The position numbers were made by a program, and so were the translations under genes. A stretch of 64,000 bases of DNA from Limnephilus marmoratus (lineage: Eukaryota > Arthropoda > Insecta > Trichoptera > Limnephilidae), in assembly GCA_917880885.1 (NCBI GenBank), contig OU862910.1, positions 19,604,710 to 19,668,709 on the forward strand. Direction: 5' to 3'. Below the pieces are notes generated by a model. The model did no database searches and was not told where the DNA came from. It saw nothing but the letters and a program-made list of their open reading frames with translations. The first letter of the stretch is position 1. Every line of letters begins with the position of its first letter. Below are positions 11,601-23,796 of this stretch, in pieces.

Positions 11601-13530
11601 GTACTAATTTTGAGAGTTTATTTTCAATAAAAGAAACAATACAAAGAGAGGTACCAAGAAAACAAACGGACACATGCTTTGCAAAAAAGGCAATTGAATC
11701 AATTGTTCATCTGTTAACGCGTATAATTACATTCATTATTAAAACAACTGACACCAGTCATTGGGTTCGTGACAAATATTGAGCGATTCGTTGCAAGTGA
11801 AACGATAAAAGTGTTAGGTTAAGGCTTACGGCGGTAATGAAGTCCATTATCTGTCAAGCAGCACTTGTCAGGCTTTATCTGTATTTTACTTGTTGCTAGA
11901 GGTACGTATGATGGTGGATAAGCTTTCAGGCCAGACAAGGCCTGCAGTGCCTCAGTTAAGATGGTAATTAGATTATATGCAATAACTCTGCATATTTCAA
12001 GACTTGTTCAAGGTGGGTATTACTGTCCACGTAATTCCGGAATTTGCACTGTCATCGCCATAATTGCATTACCTTCACCTGCATTGTGTCCCTCTTCCAT
12101 CGCTTTCTTTCTAAGTAAATTTGAAAGTAAACTAATAATACATTATTTTGGAGTGAAACATAATTATCCTTTGATATACGAGTGTAATATTAATCGTGAT
12201 GCAATCAGTGTTCTCAATCAATATAAATATTTGAATTATTTATAGGTATTGCTGAACAATTTTAAGCCCACATCACTAGTAAAAAAATGAAAATGGAAAC
12301 AGAAAAATCCGAAAAAGATTCGGTCGCACCTAGGAATTCCTAGATGTGACGAAATTTTCGTTTGACAGTAGCTAATATTGTATTTACGATTAAAACGGTT
12401 GTTAGTGCAATACCCTGCTAAACTGGAAATCAGAAAGAAAAAGGCCACTTAAAAAGGCCGGCCTAACTAATCTATCTAGGTAACTTGTCCAAAACATGAA
12501 ACTTTGGAAAAACACAAGAAGTCCAGCAATGAGTAATAATTAATAATGCTAAAGAAGAATGTGAATAGTTATTTCCACGAAACCCACCTGGAAAATGTAA
12601 CCTTTTGATTGTGACAACCTTTAATAAATAATATCGCATAAGGTAAAGTTTAATCTTTAGCACACTCCTGCAAGGTTACCAAGAATAGAAAAGCATGCAT
12701 ATACCATATATTAGTAGCTTTAGTAGTTGACCTACAGTGAACAGATTGTCAGAAATATCGTAAATTTCTGCTGTTAGCGTGAGTAAGTACTCACACTACA
12801 TACTCACCCACATGTAATAGGTGCAAGTTTAATTGGATCAGATTGATTTGGTGGTGTCAGTAATCAAGTGTTGTTGCAGGACTACAACAATGTTTATGGA
12901 AAAGTGGTCATATGATTTGGCAATTGATAGTCACATGATGGAACGTAAGTAAAGGATGTGGTAATCAGACAATGTCTGGGACTCGTGACGATTCTGGTCC
13001 AGTCCCCCAGCATCTGGTTGCCATCCAACTCCCCTCACGGCAATGGAGCACGGAGGACAGTGACAATATCATTTATAATCTATGCTAATTTATATACATA
13101 ATCTAATGGTTACCGGTCGTGTTTATCTCGATGTATGGCATTGACACGAGAATTAGCTTACAGAGTATTGACCCCAATCATTACAATTCCAATTGACTCC
13201 GGAAGAATATGTCATGTATGATCAACTAACCTAATCCCACCTAATCGAAATTGTAAAAAGAGACAAAATTTTAATAATTACTTCCCGATTAGTCAGGAGT
13301 TGAGTTTATTCAAGTTCCTGCTGCTTTATTTATGAAATAATGTGTAAATTTATTTTTTGCAAAAACTCTTAATTAGTATTATCAAAACCCTTTTTGTCTT
13401 ATTTTTTTGTACTTCACCTAGCCTAGTCTTAAAATTTAAGATTTTGCGTGAAAACAGAAATAACTTCTTTATCTTAATTCTAAAACTATAATCCTTTTCG
13501 GTCGTAGATCGTAATATGTTTGAAGTTGTG
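8641..13530. other. About 4.9 kb with no recognised feature
   Basis: I find no coding region, tRNA or clear repeat boundary. A poly-T run occurs at about 9111-9124. Short open frames at 11287-11493, 11552-11782 and 11961-12245 have no recognisable domain and sit in AT-rich sequence. A 29-nt imperfect palindrome centred on CTAGGAATTCCTAG lies at 12323-12351. A patch near 12965-13060 is more GC-rich but gives no protein I know. Confidence 0.5.
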
Positions 13531-13650
13531 ACCGGACAACTCAGAATAAAATCAACTCAACACCTCCTTTGAAAAGGTCATTAAAAGTGATGAAAAAAAT
13601 ATATAAAAAATTGGTTAAATATGTAGGTTACGTTGGATTAGGTTATTATA

Positions 13651-14021
13651 TATTTTTTTACATGAACACCGCACAACTGCTCCCGTCTGGAGCCAGTGGG
13701 ACTATGGCATCACCAATTGGGGTATGTTGTGTATATTATAGTGGGGAGGGGAAGGAGATAGGGAAGAGGAAGGTGGGGAAGAACCTGGCTATTCAGATCT
13801 GGTCACCAGACACGGCTAAAGCCTATTTAAAGCAACGTTTCAATTCTGAATGGTGAGTGGGCGATACTGAGAGTATCTTCCACTCTGGAACGTGCCGAAA
13901 TTATACTATATATTATTTTAAATTAATAAATTGTGAAATAACACAAATTAATCAAATAAAATTTATTTACCACGGTGCGAGTGCGAGTCAAGAGCCTTAC
14001 CGCTGGACTACGCCGGCCGTC
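13651..14021 (-). mobile_element. tRNA-related SINE (family C), minus strand
   Basis: The 5' end on the minus strand carries GTAGTCCAGCGGTAAGG, a good RNA polymerase III A-box in a tRNA-like D-arm, but the sequence breaks off just where the B-box should come. The body includes a CCCCACCTTCCTCTTCCC-type stretch, and the copy ends in A-rich sequence at the low-coordinate edge. The body recurs at 50279-50580 and in part at 21155-21300. It lies in the core of MITE copy 1. Confidence 0.55.
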
Positions 14022-14272
14022 AAATATGGTTTTGGGCTGTTTTTCAATTATTTTTTTATAGCTTTTAATGACTCTTCAAAGAGGTGTTGAGTAGGGATTG
14101 CAATCCCGCAAAGCGGGATCCCGCAATCCCGCGGGATCCCGCAGCTTTTATTAATCCCGCAATCCCGCACCTTTAAAGCGCGGATCCGCGGATCCCGCAA
14201 GTTAAAAATTTGGCGCAAAAACTTTCGCGTAAATTGAGAGTAGCACGAGCGCAATGTTACCGTTTAGCACAA

Positions 14273-14373
14273 GATAGCCCGCCTGCCGCCAACCGCTAGT
14301 GGCGCTAGTCGCCAGCCACCAGAGGATTGGCCGGGGACTAACGCCACTAGCGGTTGGCGGTAGGCGGGCTATC
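14273..14373. repeat. 32-bp inverted repeat inside the hAT-like element
   Basis: Arms 14273-14304 and 14342-14373 are complementary over 32 nt with one mismatch, separated by a 37-nt loop. The arms are far more GC-rich than the region. This could be an inner MITE end or a foldback nested in the hAT-like element. Confidence 0.85.
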
Positions 14374-14519
14374 CTAGTATCCTGTATCCTGTCGGCGCCT
14401 GCCAGTTGTTCATAAATAGTACTGCGAAGCGCACGTATGAGGCATGAGTTATCGGTATGTTTAATGTTTTTTTTGTGTGGAGACCCTGGTTTTACTTTAA
14501 TTGAGGTTGGATTTGGAAT

Positions 14520-15911
14520 GTGAACTTTATGTTGGAAAAGGATAGTAGTGCAGATTATAGTAATACACACATCGAATCTGGATTCCAGAAACGGCTTAAG
14601 ACTGCGGCAGCGTTCATTGATCTCTCTGCGGCTTACGACACGGTGTGGCACAAAGGCCTCCTTTTCAAGCTCTACGACACCATAGAGGATGGCAACACAG
14701 TACGACTTATTGAGCAACTACTAACTGGCCGTACTTTCAGGGTTTTTCTAGGAGGGCTAAAAAGCAAAAAAATGCACCTGAATAATGGCCTTGCCCAAGG
14801 CTCAGTGCTGGCCCCATCACTCTTCAACATCTATACTCGAGATCTTCCTCACACAGAAGGCAGAAAATTTGCTTACGCAGATGACTTCGCCATCACAGTC
14901 CAAGCCAAAACCCTCAATGCAGTAGAAGAGATCCTTTATTCTGACCTCAAGGCTATGGAAGAATTTTTCCTCAATTGGCGACTAAAGCCAAATGGGTCGA
15001 AAACAGTTGTGACAGCTTTCCATCTCAGTAATTCACAGGCAAACGCAAAACTCTGTGTTCAGTTTGATGGAAAAAATATTTACCATGACCCCCATCCCCG
15101 CTATCTTGGAATAACTTTGGACAGGAGCCTGAATTACCGGAAACACATGGAAACAGTGGGCAAAAAAACCAGGACAAGACTAAACTTAGTCAATAAGCTG
15201 GCTGGTACTAGCTGGGGATGCGACGCCAACACGCTCAGAACGGCATCCATTGCCCTGGTTTTCTCAGCAGCTGAATACTGTGCTCCAGTATGGGCCAGAA
15301 GCGTCCACACTTCCATGGTCGACGTTCAGCTTAATGCCACAATGCGAACCATCAGCGGAACCTTAAAATCGACTCCTCTTCCTTGGCTCCCCGTACTTGC
15401 AAATATAACCCCGCCAAATATCAGGCGAGAGATTGCAACACTGAGGGAATACAAGAAGGCGCTGCAAAAAAGCGAAATACCCTTGCACGATGATGTCGTT
15501 TCTCACCCGGCATGCCGCTTAAAGTCTCGAAAACCCTTCTGGACGGAAGGAGAAAGACTTCTTCGAACACCTCTCACCCCAGAAGATAGGTGGAAGCTTG
15601 AGTGGCAATCAGCCAACGTCAAAAACGCCGATCTCGTGCAAGACCCCACTGAGAGACAGCCTGGGTTCTCATTGCCTCGCAAACTCTGGACTGCCATCAA
15701 TAGAATAAGGTGCTCCCATAGCCGTTGTGCTCACATGATGCATAGATGGGGCCTTAAAGAGTCGGCGACGTGTGAATGCGGTGCGGTGCAGACCACCGAA
15801 CATGTGGTCAACGAATGCCCGCTCCATTCATTCCCCGGCGGGATTTATGAGGTCCACAGGGCAATGCCTGAGGCCCTAGACTGGCTCGCAGACCTAGATG
15901 TCCCCCTCTGA
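14520..15911 (+). pseudogene. Jockey/I-group LINE reverse transcriptase fragment
   Basis: The 463-codon frame holds most of a LINE reverse transcriptase: FIDLSAAYDTV (32-42, motif A), GLAQGSVLAPSLFN (90-103) and YADD (119-122, catalytic). WRLKPNGSKT and YLGITLDRSLNY follow, with AEYCAPVW in the thumb/connection and a C-terminal Cys/His segment CECG...TEH...NEC. The C-terminus WLADLDVPL then stop, followed by an (AAG)n tail near 15930-15946, looks like the natural 3' end. Similarity begins only at about residue 12, so the endonuclease and ORF1 are missing: a 5'-truncated insertion. The frame is still open, so insertion or hitch-hiking in the hAT is fairly recent. The clade beyond the Jockey/I group is uncertain. 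Confidence 0.8.
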
Positions 15912-16400
15912 CCCCCCACCATACGAAAGAAGAAGAAGAAGAAGTAATAATAGTAGCATTTAAGAGAAAGTTGTGATTTGATTATTAGTCATTATATGAA
16001 TAAAACTGAATTAAAAATGTAAAACTGTTAGGAGTAAGTGTAAAATTAAACAAAATTATTAAATTATGCCAATTATTTAAAGATGAATCTAAGAAAACAG
16101 ATAACTAACTACTTAGATAATAGAAAACTTAATTAATACAAACGAATTAATTTCTGTTGCTTAATGTAAGAAATGTTAAATAAAAGTTGATTTTTACCCA
16201 AAAATCTGTAGTTTCAATTTTATCTTATAACTTATAAAATCTGTAGTTTCAATTTGATTTTAAAACTTATAACATTATTTCAAAGATGCGGGATCCCGCG
16301 GGATCCGCGCGGGATTGGGCAATCCCGCATATCAATCCCGCGGGATTGAATTAGCTGCGGGATTGCAATCCCTAGTGTTGAGTGGAGTTGATTCTCGGCA

Positions 16401-17185
16401 TTTAACCGTTTGACGTATATCTATGGAAATAAAAATTAAGTGACGCTTTCCAGGTATGATTGATACGATTTTATTTATTGACAGTTTCTACGTATAGACA
16501 ATACTTATATAAATCTTTTTATAATTTAATCTATAGATCTATCGGTAAAGGTAGATAATTGGAAAAACCTAAATCATTTTTTCATAGTGGTGGCTTCAAT
16601 GCATCTGGTTTTTTGCAGATTTTGGCTTGTGACTTAATTTATTCATAGCCTGATTAACATATCCTTATTTTTCTCGGTATACAGCTAGAAATAGATGTTA
16701 TGCAAACATTAACAGGAAAAACCTTTTTTATGTGGCGGTGGAAAGACATCGCAATCGGGTAAAACGTGGAACTGGAAAATATGAAGTTTATTAGCCATCT
16801 ACACATTTTCATACAGTTTGTAGCTTAGCTGTTATTTAAATACTTAATAAGTATATTTGTGATTTGAGATCAATGAAATATAAAAGACAAGATGAGTCCA
16901 CTATTCATAATTCAATTAAAAATTGGTCTATGTGGATTGTGGATTGTTTAATATTATCGAAGCTTGGGACGGGTTGGTTCAAAGAAATTGAATATATCAT
17001 AAAATTTAGAAGTTAATTTTGAAGTTCTGTAAAAGTTCTAATCAAGTTCTGTTATTATATCATTATAAGCCAGTTACTGACATAATATCAGAACCTGAAT
17101 AGAACTTTCACAGAATCTGAAAATTGACTTCGAAAAGCGTCCCATCCTTCCTGTATATAAAAGATTGTCAAAAAGATATTTCCGC
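16401..17185. other. Non-coding, no clear feature
   Basis: AT-rich sequence between the nested element and the next MITE. I see no gene or repeat boundary. Confidence 0.5.
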
Positions 17186-17188
17186 TAA

Positions 17189-17446
17189 GGGGTCGTCCGT
17201 TAATCACGTGAGGCTCGAAAGGGGGGGGGGGGGTTCGGAAAAAATCAAGAAATAACACGAGGGGGGGGGGGGTATAATGAGATATCACGTGTTTTTATTT
17301 TCGGTGACAATATTCTGAAAATATCAAAATACTTTGTACTAAAAAAAATACTAATAGGGTGGGGGGGTTAATCTAAAACCTCACCACATATCACCAGGGG
17401 GGGGTTAAAAAGTGCTAAAAACATCACGTGATTAATGGACGACCCC
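17189..17446. mobile_element. MITE with TAA target-site duplication, PIF/Harbinger-like
   Basis: The ends GGGGTCGTCCGTTAATCACG and, inverted, GGGGTCGTCCATTAATCACG are near-perfect inverted repeats. TAA flanks both sides (17186-17188 and 17447-17449), as in PIF/Harbinger elements. The 258-bp interior has two long G-runs (17221-17233 and about 17263-17272) and a third at about 17397-17404. No transposase is encoded. GGGGTCGTCC-ended MITEs are common in insects. Confidence 0.75.
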
Positions 17447-17449
17447 TAA

Positions 17450-19100
17450 TGTATCTGACTGTATTCAAATGTACATATAAAAACACGAAACACAATTTGT
17501 CTCCTGCCATTTGACAATTTACATGTATTTGAAAATCCATAGATAATGATGAAATGATAATATGAGTAGAAAATAGCAGCGTTAGCCTGGAAATTGTAGA
17601 GTTCTGTGCAAATTTCGTGATGCCAGAACTCACCGTTTGAGAGTTTTATATAGATCATGCACTTCAGCCCATAGATATATTCGTTCAGCAAACACATACA
17701 ATTCTGACATATTATATTTTAAATCTTCACATGTAGCAAACACTTTGTGGGAATACATAATTATAATAAACACAATTAAATAACTTTGCTTCAATTCCAC
17801 TTTATTATTTCTTAATCCAGCCGGTTTCGGTTCGTCCTATATATTTTAGATATACCCGTAAATAATCATAAAATTGTATACATAACCACTTAAGTTTTTG
17901 TATTAGGTATTTATATTGTATGTATCGTCAAATTAGGTACCCGAAACTATAATATCCTCCTGTATGCTTTTTTTAAACCGGTATAAAATTGTGATCCATG
18001 AAATATTATTATTTATTACTATTACATTTCAAATTAAAAATAACATTACGCCGTGTAATTAATTGTATATGTATATTTCCTCCAAGATTATAATAAATTG
18101 TTCCAAAATACCAAAATAATAACTATCAAAATTTGATCATTATGCTACTGAAAATCATTTCAGTTCCGGTAATTTCAGCCTAAGGCTGCGTATACACACG
18201 CGAACCGAACCTGCGAGCCGAACTACGAATTATGGGAAAGGAACGAAGCAATCGCAAGCGGCTTTTCGCACTGTAATCCGTGCCCGGTGCTGCCCGCCGG
18301 ATTGTGTGTGGTCTTTCGCTGTCATGAGCTGATTACTCATGACGGCTGCTGTCATTTTGTATTACTTTATTTTTTGTTGATGTTACTAACAACTTGTTTG
18401 ACTGTCCATGAGGCTCACTGCTTTTGCATTGACACCTCCATGGGCTTTAGAATTGTAGAGATTGACCATTACAGTACAGTCCTGTAGGCGCGTCCGCATA
18501 CCGCTACCTAACACAGTATGAGGGGACATTGAAGATCTAGATTCGTTACATTAAATGTAGAGCCGTTTATTCAAAAAAATTAGATTCTTGCGAGAACTCC
18601 GAAGGGGCGACCATAAGTTGCCTATACCGGGGTGGGACAGTGGTGGGTACTTCAATGTAATCCGTGGCACGGTTCACGCGTATAATGTTCGCAAATGTAT
18701 ATGCAGCGTAATATATTTTTTGTCAACGGCAAATACACAGGTAGGCACCTATCCACTTAGCATTCACGATTAATTGAAAATTTATTTGCATCACAATGTA
18801 AAGATAGAATCTGTTTATAAATAAAACACCAGTCCAGGGTCAAGCAGGTAAAAAATATTCTTCTCTTTGAATCGTAAAGTTTAGTATTTTTTATGCATTC
18901 GTTCAGGAGCTGCGCGCGCCATCAGGACCGGAACTTGACCGTTCAAGGTTCCGGAGTTGCTCGGGTATAACTGTTCAAATATTGCCGATTGCCAATCTAA
19001 CCTATTGACGAACAATGAGTCAATCTATCAAGATAACATAACTGAAGTACGCAGCAAATTGATGAAACTAACAAAATATCTACCTACTTACATTGTGGTG
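17450..19100. other. Non-coding; weak GC-rich patch
   Basis: Mostly AT-rich. Positions 18185-18310 are GC-richer, with CACGCGAACCGAACC-type sequence, and may be an old transposon end. A bulged hairpin built on CCGGAAC/GGTTCCGG sits at about 18926-18953. No protein is recognisable. Confidence 0.45.
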
Positions 19101-19105
19101 ATCGA

Positions 19106-19260
19106 ACAACTCGACAACAATCAAAACCTCTTTTGAAAAGACATTAAAAGAGATGAAAAAAGGTTAGGTTATAGGTAAGTTTATGGGCTATTTTTCTTTT
19201 TTTTTCATAACATTTAACGACTATTTAATGAGGTATTGAAATGCCACTTTGTTGAGTTGT
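19106..19260. mobile_element. MITE family D copy 2 (uninterrupted)
   Basis: The ends ACAACTCGACAA and, inverted, ACAACTCAACAA bracket about 155 bp. Just inside, AAAACCTCTTTTGAAAAG and CATTAAAAGAGATGAAAAAA on the left mirror the right side and match the arms of copy 1 at 13541-16400. A GGTTAGGTTATAGG core links them. No target-site duplication could be fixed. Confidence 0.5.
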
Positions 19261-19266
19261 CGTGGA

Positions 19267-21150
19267 ACCTTACATTATAATACTTAATGATTTGAAAATC
19301 TTTTACAAAAATTCTCGAACGATGATCGCTGACGTTGTGAAGCTTGCACAGCTTGTACAATTTACTGGTCAACAAATTGTTTTCAGTTCAAAATATCATT
19401 TACGTCTTGAGCTAAGAAACCTCTAAATATTTTGTGTGTGGACGCCATATTGCTTCCCTCCATGTTTTAAAAAATGTTAATTGTTCAATAAGAAAGATAT
19501 TTTGGAATTCGGGTGAAGCTAGTTAGTGACTACTAATAATAGTAATTTATAAATTTCAATATTTTATAATAACTAAAGTTTTTAAAAATTTACAACTTTC
19601 AACTACTTGATCACTATTGATCAGTTTCGAAAATTCGTGTTTTATTTTCGGTGTATTACAAAAGTATCTATTAATCTTTTTACGTCAAAATAATAAGGAT
19701 TTTGTTAAGGGGTGCTATTTGTCTTTATCTTCTAAGAATTGCGTTCAGGACTAAATGAGAATTGTAAATAATTGATTTTTAAATACATTCGTAACCGCGC
19801 CTAACAATCTTTTATCACCGGTGCATACAAATTGTCGCGAATTCGCACATCTTGAAACGGAAATAAAGCGCGCACCAGCCGCAAGGTCTCAGATATCTAG
19901 TCGGAGAGTGGCAGCCGGTGACCTTCCTCGTCTGTAGGTCACCGTGGTAACCACCTCTATTAACCTTGGGTGTTACCCTAAGGACAACAAACAGCACGTG
20001 ATACCATACGACCACACCAACAACTCCTATTTCCCCACAGAAAGTCTGATTAAGCTCTGCAAAGCATTCACATCGAGCGAAAGGCTGGCCATTTGGATTT
20101 GGCCAAGGTGTTCCAAGAACTATAACACTGCTTGACGTATTATTACTTCATTTGCGTAGTATTCAAATCAGCTTTATTAATCTTTGATTTAATTTGCCTA
20201 TCTTTATTTACCGCATTATAATCTTTATTTTTCATCTCTGCAACAGTATCAAACTGAGAATCTGTCATTGTTTTGTTATGTAAATGTGTGAGTAAAAGCC
20301 TTACATAAATAAATATTTACTCGGATAAAAGTTGTGAACCTTATAACCGATCTATTTGGTAGGCAAATTAGAGTTGTCGTTGAATTGGTAGGGTCAGAGG
20401 AACCTACTAAATAAATAACAAATAATTATGCGGTGAATCGATGAAATTGGTTTTAAGGCCGTGGCTTTTTTACAAAAGAAAAACAAACAAATTAAAGGCC
20501 TGCATTCTTGGAAGAGTGCATGTTACTAAAAACGTCATAAATCATTGTTTTTTTTTTCAATTCTGAAGTGTTACAATCTATGAGTAATTTGCACAACAAC
20601 TAGACATAGGTACGTAAATGACAATAGGACATTGATCGGTTGAGTTATCTTGATTCTTATCTGCTTCACAATCATTGAAGTGGTAGGAGATGCTTAGGTA
20701 GACATGTATTCGCACATGCTCCTAAAAAGCAAAGATAATTTGTTATGAAGAAACACGTTCTTGGGCTATTAGATAGTAATGGATAGCGATTTGTCTCCAA
20801 TCTTGGGAGTAATTACCGAACAAAGTAAGCCAGAAATGGTGCTCTTATTTGGTCATCCATCACGCAAGAGTGCTTAAATATTTAACAGTAATTGTTGTTT
20901 TGATTCTTTTCTCTACATAATGGATGTGTTTACGTCGTTTATCCATCAAACTGACTTTATAATTCATACTTAAATTGCAGATGTGAGTCGCTTGTTTGGA
21001 CCGATTAAGGTTCCGATGACTTAACTGAAAGTATTCACGAAAACAAACCAAATAACACTGTACCTCGCCTCCCTCATGAAGCACCGAATCGGTGGTCTCA
21101 TGAAAAACTCAGAAAAAGCAATAACATAAGGTCAATTTTGACCAAGAATC
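19267..21150. other. Non-coding, with an unexplained GC-richer island at 19820-20130
   Basis: Positions 19820-20130 stand out by composition. They hold a strong splice-acceptor-like CTATTTCCCCACAG ending at 20040 and an AAG/GTGTTCC donor-like site near 20107, bracketing 67 nt open in more than one frame. The peptide around it, containing VIPYDHTNNSYFP, is not one I recognise. It may be a small host exon, a promoter/5' exon or chance. The remainder, 20141-21150, shows nothing. Confidence 0.35.
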
Positions 21151-21154
21151 CCAA

Positions 21155-21300
21155 TTGCTCCCAGCTATCCAAAGCTGATACTATGGCACCCCCAACAATG
21201 TGGGGTTGATGGCAGTGGGGATGGAAAGGAGATAGGGAAGAGGAAAGATAGGAAGTACCAGGCAGATCTGGTCTAAGTGTTGGTGCTAGCGTGCTGTCAG
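21155..21300 (-). repeat. Partial, diverged copy of SINE family C
   Basis: The segment contains ATACTATGGCACC, GGAGATAGGGAAGAGGAA and AGATCTGGTCT in the same order as the body at 13690-13810. It lacks the tRNA-like head and is more diverged than the other copies. Confidence 0.5.
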
Positions 21301-21995
21301 TTTGTTGAACCAATATCTCCCACACTTAACACGGAAGCTGATGTGCAAAAATCAAAAGTCTGTTTGATATTTCCGTCTGTTCCGGCTGCTGATTGACTGA
21401 TTCCGAACTGTTGCCCCCATCGATACGAGTGCTCCCCTCCAATCTGGCTGGGCCGCTCCAAACTAAGTGTGATTGATCTGTTTTTAATCTAAAGCGATTA
21501 TCCCGTTAAGCGGAGATAATAAGATTTGCTAATTATATCATATGTTGACATTATTTGACAGGCGAACCCACATACGTTAACGAAAAAATCATAAATCTTG
21601 GTTTGACAGATTTTAAATAGATACATATTTTGTCGTGGCAAATGGTCCAAAAATGTAATTTTAACTTCAACATGGGGAATCTGTTTACTTCTTAAAAAAA
21701 CTGTTCGGTAAGCTCTGGCTAAGAAATTTTCAAATATTTATTTTTTCCATAATTTCGTTACACATTGTAGTTATTTTTCAAAAGTTAAGCATCGGCTCCA
21801 TATCATTATAGTCAAAAAAATAATTCAAGACTCCATAATATTGTTTGGAAAATATAATAATCCAATAAGAAAAATATTTCGAAAAGAGATTGTTTCAACT
21901 CGGGCGAAGCCGGGTGGCAACCATTAGTTCCAAATATAACAATGTGATTAAGTCTACACGTGTATTTTAAACTAACACAGGAATTTCGGTGGATA
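21301..21995. other. Non-coding; possible Helitron-type end at 21898-21929
   Basis: AT-rich sequence without genes. The motif ACTCGGGCGAAGCCGGGTGG, then CAACCATTAGTT, resembles the hairpin plus CTAGT-like end of Helitron-type repeats in insects, but the terminal CTRR is imperfect and no 5' end was found. Confidence 0.35.
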
Positions 21996-21999
21996 TGTA

Positions 22000-22176
22000 T
22001 TTTTTTTTTAAAAGAAAGACAAACATTCCCGGGTAACGAATAACACGACAATATTTGAAAATCTCCTACTACCACCACAGTAAGCCGAAAATGTTGCTCG
22101 AGTCGTGATGGAGGACTTGAACACGGAACGCCTGGGTGGGACCCAAACGCGATGCCCACCCAACCACTGACCGATA
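22000..22176 (-). mobile_element. tRNA-derived SINE (family A), copy 1
   Basis: Read on the minus strand, a tRNA-like head has TCAGTGGTTGGGTGGGCAT in the A-box region and GTGTTCAAGTCC as B-box. The body contains GGTGGTAGTAGGAGATTTTC and ends CCCGGGAATGTTTGTCTTTC followed by an A-rich tail. A second copy lies at 58492-58686 inside the LTR retrotransposon. Pol III transcription and LINE-driven mobilisation are inferred from the SINE structure. Confidence 0.7.
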
Positions 22177-23519
22177 TATATTGTATTGTATCTAAATAGA
22201 ATAGTTGTAAGTATAGTATAAAGTAATGCAGGTGTGTTAATTCTGAATCAACAATCAAAATTACTATTAAATGATAACTTTTTAGCGAAGTAAAGTAAAC
22301 AGTTACTTACATAGGTATTCATTGTCTGTAGATTGTATAAACAAGTATTGTTTATGCTCTTATTTGGTTTTTCTATAATGTAAATTCATTGTTATTTACA
22401 AAATTATTGGGGTGTAATATAAAAACAAGCTCAAAGTCATAAGCGCAAAAACTAAATCACGAACGTATTTTTTACATGCTTTGATGTTTATAATTAATTC
22501 AGATACCTACAGACGTATCTATATAAAAAAAGTATGTAGCACAAATAAAAGAACCATGTAATGTACAAATAGAGTGGGCTCCAAAGTAAAACGCTTAATT
22601 CCCTTTATTAATTTAAAATATAGGTCTGATTAATGAGAAATTCACAGAGTTTTCAAATTGGATGATCTTTGATCCCCGCGCAGACGAAATTATCCCAAGT
22701 TACATTTTCCTCAATTACACACCTACCGCACAAACGCTACTAATTTGGGTGACGACTTCATCGCGTACTTTCATCAAAAATCGTCCAAATTTGTCAATTT
22801 ATATTTTAAAATAATAATACCCCATGACTCTTCAAAATTGTGATTCGACCAAATTACTAGATATAAAAATTCGTGATCACAAGATATGCAAATAATGATT
22901 ATAATTATAAGTAATAAAGTCTTCGAACAAATCTAGACTTATGGGAGTAAGATTTAATTTGACTTATTTACAAAATATGGAATGTCGACCAAGACACTGT
23001 TTGTCACATTTGTCCCTTGAGTTTTTTTCTAATTTGATAAAGAGTAAATCTAATATATTATCCGACGATAATTATATTACGTAGACTATATAACTTAACA
23101 ATGTGCGATGATTATAATCACCTAGGATTAAAGCATTTATTTATGACCTAGGATACAATTTCCAGTAAATGGTGGTTACCGAAAGAATAATTACTGATTA
23201 GGTACAGGCTGTAAAAACACTAATCTTGTGATTTTGATTGATTTATACATTAATTTGATGCTTTTTTCGCTTAGTCTGGGAATAAAATGAAACACAATGG
23301 GATGGACTGTACTATTTGAAAGCGTCTGGCGTCAAACAGCTGTTACTCTTTGTACTTATGATTTGCTGTCAGGGTTTTTGGATAATGAACATTTGAGTAT
23401 CCGAATAATCCTAAAAATCCAAATATGTATGCAAATATGCCGAAATAATATTATGCACTATCAAGAAGACAAGAAAGGCTCAATTTTGCTTAAGTACTTA
23501 TGTAAAAGCGTCTAGTTAT
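22177..23519. other. Non-coding, no clear feature
   Basis: AT-rich sequence. An open frame at 23297-23515 has no recognisable domain. No RNA gene or repeat edge is apparent. Confidence 0.5.
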
Positions 23520-23669
23520 AAGGATGCCAGCAGAAAGACTGCCGAAAAGGCCCTATCGGCAGTTCCAGAGGGAAGACATCCAATTGGTCGCCAAGTCAAA
23601 GCTGAAGAAACAAAATGCAGACAAAAACAACAAAGCGAGAGGCTCGATCGTACTAGGGGAGCTGGATAA
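23520..23669 (+). pseudogene. Small LINE RT C-terminal remnant
   Basis: Fifty codons read RKTAEKALSAVPEGRHPIGR and then degraded residues to a stop. The PEGRxPIGRP-type motif with an upstream R/K-rich helix is typical of the extreme C-terminus of insect non-LTR reverse transcriptases; here the expected RPRxRW has become RQVKAEE. It is an isolated relic in opposite orientation to the RTE-like element just downstream, so they are separate insertions. Confidence 0.45.
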
Positions 23670-23796
23670 AAATTTAGGTAACTGAAGGACCATTATAAAA
23701 AGCTGATTGATTTTTTTTTTTAACTTGCTAACTTTGTTTTAATATCTGGGTTAATAACCTTCACAGGTGTCATCAGTCGATTAAGTATGTCTGCAA

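Larger units (their letters stand above)
14092..16374. mobile_element. Non-autonomous hAT-like transposon with perfect 8-bp TSD
   Basis: Both ends are TAGGGATTGCAATCCCGC in inverted orientation. The flanks are an exact 8-bp duplication, GTGTTGAG, at 14084-14091 and 16375-16382. An 8-bp duplication with a TAGGG/CAGGG end is the hAT signature. GCGGGATT/AATCCCGC subterminal repeats crowd both ends and could serve as transposase-binding sites. No hAT transposase is encoded. The 2,283-bp element instead carries a LINE reverse transcriptase fragment and a large internal hairpin. Confidence 0.85.
13541..16400. mobile_element. MITE family D copy 1, split by a SINE and a hAT-like element
   Basis: The left part has ATCAACTCAACACCTCC, then TTTGAAAAGGTCATTAAAAG. 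The right part, reversed, has ATCAACTCC, then CTCAACACCTCTTTGAAGAG and TCATTAAAAG. With the inserts removed, these arms would enclose a core of only about 60-80 bp. The intact relative at 19106-19260 has the same organisation. Exact outer edges are uncertain by about 10 bp. Both inserts are described separately. Confidence 0.55.
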
